From Candidatus Woesearchaeota archaeon (GTDB taxonomy: Archaea > Nanobdellota > Nanobdellia > Woesearchaeales > UBA11576): 5,463 nt of DNA. The notes under the pieces are model-generated. The model worked only from the letters and a program-made list of their open reading frames with translations. It was not told the origin of the DNA and ran no database searches. Made by a program: the position numbers and the translations under genes. The stretch lies in NCBI GenBank assembly GCA_019322385.1, contig JAHWIS010000117.1, positions 1-5,463 on the forward strand. The letters are read 5' to 3'. Of the stretch, positions 1 to 3,745 are shown piece after piece; the first letter of the stretch is position 1, and each line of letters opens with the position of its first letter.

Positions 1-740
1 AAATTCTTAGGGAACTTTGCCCCTAACTTAAGCAGTTCATATGATATCCCTGCAATGACAGGTAAGAGGAGTATCCTTCCGGCGAACTTTATCCAGAAAC
101 TGTCAGTCACTATCAATGAGAATATCAATATGCTTATCACAAGCACTATCAGCAGGAATGTTGTTCCGCATCTCCTGTGCGATGTCGTATACTTCTTGAC
201 ATTCTTTAAGGTTATCTTCTTGCCTGCCTCATAGCAGTTGACTGTCTTGTGCTCTGCGCCGTGATACTCAAACAGCCGCTTGACATCCTTCATCAATGAT
301 ATCACAAGTATATACAGCACAAATATGACCACCCTTATCACTCCATCGATAAGATTGAACAATATACCTTCTGTCCTTGTTATCTTTGTCAAATACAAAG
401 GAAGCAGTATGAACAGCCCCACAGCAACAGACATTGCGATGATTGTAGTGACTGCGAACTCTGTCTTTGTGATCTTCTCATCCTTCTCTCCCATTGACTC
501 ATTTGCAGAGTAGTTGAGCGCCTTTATCCCAAGCACAAGCATCTCGATTAGGTTAACTATGCCCCTGCAGAAAGGCCACCCCAGGAACTTGACCTTCTTT
601 GCTATAGAAGGATACCTCATCTTCTTCAAAGATATCTTCTTGTTAGGCTTCCTGACAGCTATTGCTATCTTGCTTTCATTCTTCATGAGAACTCCTTCAA
701 TCACTGCCTGACCGCCAACATGAGCGCATTTCTTTGCCAT
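1..740 (-). CDS. DUF1385 (YqhQ-like) membrane protein, 3' end off the window
   Basis: Reading the minus strand from ATG at 740 gives 246 residues before the window edge. Family signatures are clear: GGQAVIEGVLMKN at residues 9-21, YHGAEHKTVNCYEAG at 159-173 and SHRRCGTTF at 187-195, matching the conserved GGQAVIEGV, HGAEHK and HxRCGT motifs of DUF1385. Four hydrophobic stretches likely span the membrane (about 95-117, 126-149, 195-213, 219-237), so the HGAEH and RCGT motifs lie in the loop between the second and third. Conserved His, Glu and Cys suggest metal binding or catalysis, but I know of no established biochemical role. Family members are usually about 280-320 aa, so roughly 50 C-terminal residues are probably missing. 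The start is chosen because the GGQAVIEG motif normally lies within the first dozen residues; no Shine-Dalgarno precedes it. It is transcribed from its own promoter, in the same direction as the regulator upstream. Confidence 0.9.
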   Translation of the reverse strand, partial: MAKKCAHVGGQAVIEGVLMKNESKIAIAVRKPNKKISLKKMRYPSIAKKVKFLGWPFCRGIVNLIEMLVLGIKALNYSANESMGEKDEKITKTEFAVTTIIAMSVAVGLFILLPLYLTKITRTEGILFNLIDGVIRVVIFVLYILVISLMKDVKRLFEYHGAEHKTVNCYEAGKKITLKNVKKYTTSHRRCGTTFLLIVLVISILIFSLIVTDSFWIKFAGRILLLPVIAGISYELLKLGAKFPKN

Positions 741-760
741 GAGAATGCCGAAATTCTATT

Positions 761-770
761 ATTATATATA
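761..770 (-). promoter_or_regulatory. TATA box of the DUF1385 gene, probable leaderless transcript
   Basis: On the minus strand this reads TATATATAAT. Its centre is about 25 nt before the A of the ATG at 740, the usual TATA-to-start-site distance in archaea, so transcription should begin at or within a few bases of the start codon. The bases before the ATG (GGCATTCTC) hold no ribosome site, which agrees with leaderless translation. This is inference from spacing. Confidence 0.6.
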
Positions 771-782
771 GTTAACTGCTCC

Positions 783-887
783 CGCCGCCAGCCTTGCCTA
801 GCGAGCTGAAGGTTTTAGAAGCGCAAATAATCGCAGTTGGGCGAAATGAATCAGTTACAGAAGCAAAGCGAGCGCATGCTGGCGGCG
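783..887. repeat. Intergenic GC-rich element bounded by a 10-bp inverted repeat
   Basis: CGCCGCCAGC at 783-792 is the exact reverse complement of GCTGGCGGCG at 878-887. The 85 nt between them carry short direct repeats in mirrored order: AGCGAGC at 800-806 and 867-873, AGAAGC at 817-822 and 859-864. The segment lies between the stop of the winged-helix gene at 889 and the TATA box of the DUF1385 gene, is richer in GC than the flanking promoter DNA, and has no convincing reading frame. It could be a structured RNA, the 3' end structure of the regulator mRNA, or a small repeat element. No tRNA-type GGTTCRA motif and no convincing C/D box pair were found. Confidence 0.45.
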
Positions 888-888
888 C

Positions 889-1296
889 TCACAACCCTAA
901 AGCCCCATCTATCTCCTTGGCAATATGCTCTAAATCATCACAGGTCCGCAAAACATCCTTTCTGATCTCCTGTATCAATGACTCTAGCTTATCGACCCTT
1001 AAGAAATATCTCTTCCCCTCATGAACAACAATCCCAGCATCCTTGAGCTTGTTGATGTGATGCACTACAGTGCCGCGTGTCAATCCAAGCCTGTATGCCA
1101 GCTCATCAGAGCTTATCGGCTGTTTCCGCTTGGCAGCCTTCAGAAGCTCAATAAACACCCTGAAACAGCTCTTGTCCTTGTCCCGCAGGTTGAAAAGTCC
1201 CAAAGAAGTGCCTAGAAACTGCAGGTCATCATTGACATTATGGCTTTTTGGTTTGCGTATCTTGACTATTGTTATCTTCTGATGGATAAACGCCAT
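889..1296 (-). CDS. Winged helix-turn-helix transcriptional regulator
   Basis: This 135-aa protein has an ArsR/MarR-like winged-helix core at about residues 44-100. SSDELAYRLGLTRGTVVHHINKL (62-84) is the helix-turn-helix, with TRGTVVHHINKL the likely recognition helix, and AGIVVHEGKRYFLR (87-100) is the beta wing. The helix at about 101-133 (LESLIQEIRKDVLRTCDDLEHIAKEI) has heptad spacing and probably dimerises. Residues 25-52 (LQFLGTSLGLFNL followed by RDKDKSCF) form a segment not typical of ArsR. No effector domain is present; C44 and C119 are the only cysteines, with no metal-site pattern. The start has a GAGGGG site (1301-1306) four bases upstream. It is divergent from grpE across 145 nt with back-to-back promoters, so autoregulation plus control of the Hsp70 operon is a sensible hypothesis, not shown. 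Specific target and signal are unknown. Confidence 0.85.
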   Translation of the reverse strand: MAFIHQKITIVKIRKPKSHNVNDDLQFLGTSLGLFNLRDKDKSCFRVFIELLKAAKRKQPISSDELAYRLGLTRGTVVHHINKLKDAGIVVHEGKRYFLRVDKLESLIQEIRKDVLRTCDDLEHIAKEIDGALGL

Positions 1297-1326
1297 TCTA
1301 CCCCTCTGTTGATAATGTATTGTTCC

Positions 1327-1336
1327 AATATATAAA
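1327..1336 (-). promoter_or_regulatory. TATA box of the winged-helix regulator
   Basis: The minus strand reads TTTATATATT. A start site about 25 nt downstream falls near 1306, giving a leader of roughly 10 nt that would just include the GAGGGG ribosome site at 1301-1306. The box mirrors the plus-strand TATA box at 1351-1360. Confidence 0.65.
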
Positions 1337-1337
1337 C

Positions 1338-1348
1338 TTTTGCCAAAA
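1338..1348. promoter_or_regulatory. Candidate operator, palindrome TTTTGCCAAAA
   Basis: TTTTG-C-CAAAA is a perfect dyad with one central base, midway between two opposed TATA boxes whose own symmetry axis is at 1343.5. It occupies the position just upstream of both boxes where TFB contacts its BRE, so a bound dimer would be expected to block both promoters. The adjacent winged-helix protein is the obvious candidate ligand. The dyad is seen; binding is inferred. Confidence 0.45.
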
Positions 1349-1350
1349 CA

Positions 1351-1360
1351 TTTATATATG
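1351..1360 (+). promoter_or_regulatory. TATA box of the grpE-dnaK operon
   Basis: TTTATATATG, preceded by purine-rich CAAAACA that could act as BRE. A start site about 25 nt downstream falls near 1380, leaving a leader of about 60 nt before grpE. No other TATA-like element with suitable spacing was seen before any downstream gene, so this is likely the main promoter of the whole plus-strand operon. Confidence 0.65.
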
Positions 1361-1381
1361 AGTAGAGTTTACACACATTCC

Positions 1382-1413
1382 GTTGATTTAAGTTCAACCA
1401 AATCAGGGTGATT
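1382..1413 (+). promoter_or_regulatory. Two small inverted repeats in the grpE leader
   Basis: GTTGA (1382-1386) pairs with TCAAC (1394-1398) across a 7-nt loop, and AATCA (1401-1405) pairs with TGATT (1409-1413) across GGG. Both lie in the inferred 5' leader. The second contains AGGGTGAT (1405-1412), a near-perfect Shine-Dalgarno without a canonical start codon after it; the site used by grpE is more likely GGGGGTG at 1427-1433. The stems are short and may be chance. Confidence 0.25.
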
Positions 1414-1441
1414 CAAATTATTCATCGGGGGTGTATTATTG

Positions 1442-1918
1442 ATGTCTGATGAACCAAAACAGCGGGCAAAGGCTCCAAAGCAGAAAAAAGAAACAAAAGA
1501 AGACAAGATTGCAGAGCTCACCACTGACCTTAAACGGATACAGGCAGAGTTCGAGAACTATAAGAAGCGGGCTGAGAAAGAGAATGCCCAGTTCTGCGAA
1601 TACGCCAAGGCAGAGATTGTAAAAAAACTGCTTTCAGTGCTTGACTCTTTTGAGATTGCACTCAAAAGCACAGGCAACCATGAGGAATTCGTGAAAGGCA
1701 TAGAACTGATCTATTCCCAGCTCTACACGCTTTTGAAAGATGAAGGCCTTGCGCACATCGAGACAAAAGGCAAGAAGTTTGATCCTTATCTTCACGAAGT
1801 CATGCTGTCAGAGAAATCAGACAAGGATGACGACACTATAATCGAAGAATTACAGAAAGGATACACCTTGAAAGGAAGGGTCCTCAGGCATTCGAAAGTA
1901 AAAGTCGCAAAAAAATAA
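1442..1918 (+). CDS. grpE: GrpE, nucleotide exchange factor for DnaK (Hsp70)
   Basis: The 158-aa product has the GrpE layout. A charged, lysine-rich N-terminal tail (1-20) leads into a long coiled-coil helix (about 20-65, with FENYKKRAEKEN at 37-48), then helices of the dimer four-helix bundle (LLSVLDSFEIAL, 63-74; GIELIYSQLYTLLKDEG, 86-102) and a C-terminal beta domain with FDPYLHEVM (113-121) and GYTLKGRVLRHSKVKV (140-155), the conserved part that opens the DnaK nucleotide cleft to release ADP. It acts in the cytosol with DnaK encoded 1.8 kb downstream. The ATG at 1442 is chosen over the in-frame TTG just before it because GGGGGTG (1427-1433) lies eight bases upstream. Length is near the lower end of the family, which mainly reflects a short N-terminal tail. 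Identity is secure. Confidence 0.96.
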   Translation: MSDEPKQRAKAPKQKKETKEDKIAELTTDLKRIQAEFENYKKRAEKENAQFCEYAKAEIVKKLLSVLDSFEIALKSTGNHEEFVKGIELIYSQLYTLLKDEGLAHIETKGKKFDPYLHEVMLSEKSDKDDDTIIEELQKGYTLKGRVLRHSKVKVAKK

Positions 1919-1922
1919 GGTG
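1918..1922 (+). promoter_or_regulatory. Ribosome site that selects an ATC start
   Basis: AGGTG overlaps the last base of the grpE stop codon and lies five bases before ATC at 1928. The downstream DUF3467 gene uses the same AGGTG core seven bases before its ATG, and the unrecognised gene at 2815 has GAGGGG with a similar gap, so the spacing to 1928 is normal while the next candidate (ATA at 1934) would be 11 bases away. Confidence 0.5.
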
Positions 1923-1927
1923 GTACT

Positions 1928-2440
1928 ATCAATATAACCAAATCCACAAAAGAGCAAGACATACTCAAGCTCGGAGAGCCGTGCAAGAAGTGCGGCAAGT
2001 GCTGCTCATACGGCTCAGGCTTTGTGCTTGAGAATGAGATACCAAGGATCGCAGCATTCCTCAAGACAAAGAATGAGGATTTCATCAATGACTTCCTTGA
2101 GGAGACCGAGATATTCCACACAAAAGTCTTCAAGGTGAAGTCATTCAAGAAGCAAGACAAGCCTTACGGCCCATGCATGTTCCTGGACAACAACCTTTGT
2201 AAGATACATGCAGTCAAGCCGTTGCACTGCAGGATAGGAAACTGCAGCAAGCACGGCGATGACCTGCATGCGTGGTTCATTACCAACTACTGCCTCAACA
2301 TCTACGACCCAGAGTCAGTGAGGCAGTACCATTCATATGTCGAGACAGGAGGGCGAGTCCTGCCAGGCGCAGAACTCAAAGACCTGTTTCCCGACAAGCA
2401 CATGCTGAAGCGAATATTGAGCTATAAGCGTTTCAAATGA
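1928..2440 (+). CDS. YkgJ-type CxxCxxCC cysteine-cluster protein (putative Zn/Fe-binding), non-ATG start
   Basis: Read from ATC at 1928 the product is 170 aa. It has the N-terminal cluster CKKCGKCCS (C19, C22, C25, C26), then GPCMFLDNNLCKIHAVKPLHCRIGNC with C83, C91, C101 and C106, and another Cys at 122. CxxCxxCC followed by a spaced C-x7-C-x9-C pattern defines the YkgJ family of putative zinc- or iron-chelating proteins; the exact function is not established. The frame from the grpE stop to the cysteine cluster contains no ATG, GTG, TTG or CTG. The first conventional start is GTG at 2024 (residue 33), which would delete all four cysteines of the first cluster and has no ribosome site. ATC at 1928, after AGGTG, is therefore preferred; ATA at 1934 is the alternative. 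It is cotranscribed with grpE (9-nt gap, same frame) and ends 14 nt before the DUF3467 gene. A sequence error at the start codon cannot be excluded. Confidence 0.82.
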   Translation: MNITKSTKEQDILKLGEPCKKCGKCCSYGSGFVLENEIPRIAAFLKTKNEDFINDFLEETEIFHTKVFKVKSFKKQDKPYGPCMFLDNNLCKIHAVKPLHCRIGNCSKHGDDLHAWFITNYCLNIYDPESVRQYHSYVETGGRVLPGAELKDLFPDKHMLKRILSYKRFK

Positions 2441-2454
2441 ACAGGTGAAAACAA

Positions 2455-2805
2455 ATGGAACAGAAAAACCTTAACATATCAGTCAATGAGGGCGATTCAT
2501 TCTTCTGCAACGAGCTCTCTGCGAACTATAACCCGACACAGATAATCCTTGACTTCAAGTGCATCACGCCGAGGGTCGACATCAGGTCAAAGCAGAGTCC
2601 GATAATCCACATAAAGCACAATGTCGTGATGTTCGAGCCTTTCCATGCAAAGAGGATGCTGGAGCTGCTCAACAAGGTGGTCTCTGACTATGAACGTGAC
2701 TTCGGCAAGATCGTGAAGCCAAAGGCTGTGGAGAAGCTTGAGAAGAGGATGAAGGACAAGAAGTCTGACAAGAAGACAGTGTCAGCACCGACGTATTTCG
2801 GCTGA
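2455..2805 (+). CDS. DUF3467 family protein
   Basis: This 116-aa protein carries the DUF3467 pattern: ELSANYNPTQIILDFKCITPR (20-40), then a strand HNVVMFEPFHAKRMLELLNKV (55-75) and SDYERDFGKI (77-86), corresponding to the family's AN...LDF...P, SPxHAKRLL and YExxFGxI blocks. These small proteins occur across bacteria and archaea and have no assigned biochemical role that I know of. The predicted fold is a short beta sheet followed by one long helix. Residues 87-116 form a lysine-rich, probably disordered tail that is not part of the domain. The ATG at 2455 follows AGGTG (2444-2448 region) at a seven-base gap. The next gene begins nine nucleotides after its stop, so translation is probably coupled. 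No transmembrane segment or signal peptide is seen. Confidence 0.8.
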   Translation: MEQKNLNISVNEGDSFFCNELSANYNPTQIILDFKCITPRVDIRSKQSPIIHIKHNVVMFEPFHAKRMLELLNKVVSDYERDFGKIVKPKAVEKLEKRMKDKKSDKKTVSAPTYFG

Positions 2806-2814
2806 GGGGATAAT

Positions 2815-3171
2815 ATGAATTATTACAAGAGCAGGGCGAGAAGGCAGAGGTCTGCATTGAACGAGTATTTCCTGGAGGCAGACAGGATACTGCGCTACCT
2901 CATAGGAAATGATGAGAAGCTCGAGACGCTTATCATCTGCAACCCATACAAGCAGCGCTTCATGACAACAGACCAGGAGGTCTATCACGCATTAGGCTCG
3001 ATAAAGGAGTATGATGAGTTCAATCTCAAGAAGCTGTCCAAGCTCTTTGAGATGGTTTCCATCCGCACTGTGGCAAGGAAACAGGTATTGACCGATGAGA
3101 TGGTCGAGGAACTGAGGGCAGAGGCCCTCAAGAGTGAACAAAATGAAAGAGATAGAAGTCAAGATACTTGA
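2815..3171 (+). CDS. Small protein of unknown function, possibly PIN-like
   Basis: I do not firmly recognise this 118-aa protein. It starts at ATG 2815 with GAGGGG five bases upstream, overlapping the stop of the DUF3467 gene. The N-terminus is very basic (KSRARRQR, 5-12). Then comes a strand-helix unit YFLEADRILRYLIGNDEKL (18-36), a second block FMTTDQEVYHALGSIKEYD (49-66), a helix FNLKKLSKLFEMVSI (69-83) and an acidic C-terminal helix VLTDEMVEELRAEALKSEQ (91-109). The order FLxADxILRYL followed by TTDxExxxALGSI is reminiscent of the first half of PIN-domain proteins, with E21/D23 and D53/E55 as possible metal ligands, but the usual later acidic motif (such as TxDxxF) is not seen, so nuclease activity should not be assumed. 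Its 3' end overlaps the CYTH gene by 29 nt. Reading frame, ribosome site and codon usage match its neighbours, so it is a real gene. Confidence 0.72.
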   Translation: MNYYKSRARRQRSALNEYFLEADRILRYLIGNDEKLETLIICNPYKQRFMTTDQEVYHALGSIKEYDEFNLKKLSKLFEMVSIRTVARKQVLTDEMVEELRAEALKSEQNERDRSQDT

Positions 3172-3715
3172 GATAGACCCTGAAAAGATTGTCGCTAAGC
3201 TGAAAGAGCTCGGCGCAGAGAAGATAGAGCAGGGACTTGTTCATGCAAAGGCATATGATTTCCCTGATGACAGGCTTGTCAAGAAAGGACAGTATGTCAG
3301 GGTAAGGAAGATCGCTGATCGTATAGAAGTAGTTTTTAAGAATCCTATAGAAGGTGAGCATTTCAAGATAAACGAAGAGATTGAGTTCACAATAGATGAT
3401 TTTGATGCTGCTTGCGAACTGTTCACGAAGCTCGGCATGAAGAAGTTCGCTGATATGGAGAAGTACAGAGTAACATATAAGCTTGGCAATGTCAAGATCG
3501 AATTCGACAAGTATGCTGAGATCCCTTGGTTCATGGAAGTCGAGGCTCCTACAGAGCAGGAAGTGGAGAAGATCGTGACTCTGTTCGGGTTTGACATAAA
3601 GGATGAGAAAAAAGTCACTGCAAAGATAATCAAAGAGGTCTATGGCGATCATATTCATTTCGTCAGTTTCAAGGAAAAAGGTGAATCACCAGACTATGAC
3701 AGTCTGTTTGAATAA
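3143..3715 (+). CDS. CYTH-domain protein (CyaB / thiamine-triphosphatase-like)
   Basis: The 190-aa product opens with MKEIEVKI, the ExExK signature (E3, E5, K7) of the CYTH superfamily (class IV adenylate cyclases, triphosphate tunnel metalloenzymes). Other tunnel residues follow in order: YVRVRK with R53 and R55, VVFKNP with K66, EEIEF with E79 and E81, EKYRVTYKLG with R109, VKIEFDKY with E120 and D122, and FMEVEAP with E132 and E134. The acidic residues should bind divalent metal and the basic ones a triphosphate. The set is complete, so an active enzyme is likely. Whether it makes cAMP or hydrolyses a triphosphate cannot be told from sequence; hydrolysis is common in archaeal members. The ATG at 3143 is preferred over an in-frame GTG at 3134, because GAGTGA there looks like the ribosome site and CYTH proteins usually begin right at ExExK. 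It overlaps the previous gene by 29 nt and ends 30 nt before dnaK. Confidence 0.88.
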   Translation: MKEIEVKILEIDPEKIVAKLKELGAEKIEQGLVHAKAYDFPDDRLVKKGQYVRVRKIADRIEVVFKNPIEGEHFKINEEIEFTIDDFDAACELFTKLGMKKFADMEKYRVTYKLGNVKIEFDKYAEIPWFMEVEAPTEQEVEKIVTLFGFDIKDEKKVTAKIIKEVYGDHIHFVSFKEKGESPDYDSLFE

Positions 3716-3731
3716 TCCAACAAAAAGTTAC

Positions 3732-3738
3732 GGAGGGA
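3732..3738 (+). promoter_or_regulatory. Strong ribosome binding site of dnaK
   Basis: GGAGGGA, nine bases before the ATG at 3746, is the most complete Shine-Dalgarno in the operon. The first 15 or so dnaK codons are noticeably A/T-rich (AAA, ATT, TTA, AAT) compared with the AAG/ATC/CTC preference later, which would keep the start region open. Together these suggest high translation of dnaK from the shared transcript. Confidence 0.7.
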
Positions 3739-3745
3739 GAGAAAA

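Noticed and set aside
280..711. Two plus-strand frames (280-513 and 514-711)
   Set aside because: They are antisense to the DUF1385 gene, whose motifs on the minus strand are unmistakable.
783..890. tRNA or C/D-box RNA in the inverted-repeat element
   Set aside because: No T-loop consensus, no cloverleaf-sized stems and no properly spaced RTGATGA/CTGA pair were found on either strand.
794..1282. Plus-strand frames at 794-1024, 1021-1215 and 1070-1282
   Set aside because: They are antisense to the winged-helix gene and the intergenic element, start without ribosome sites and have no family features.
1439..1441. TTG at 1439 as start of grpE
   Set aside because: The adjacent ATG at 1442 has the better codon and an eight-base gap to GGGGGTG; the difference is one residue.
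1792..2160. Minus-strand frame of 122 aa
   Set aside because: It is antisense to the end of grpE and the cysteine-cluster gene, both secure.
2024..2440. GTG at 2024 as start of the cysteine-cluster protein
   Set aside because: It would remove the CxxCxxCC motif that defines the family and is encoded in frame just upstream, and no ribosome site precedes it.
3128..3658. Minus-strand frames of 176 aa and 130 aa opposite the CYTH gene
   Set aside because: Both lie wholly antisense to a well-supported CYTH gene and show low-complexity, hydrophobic translations without motifs.
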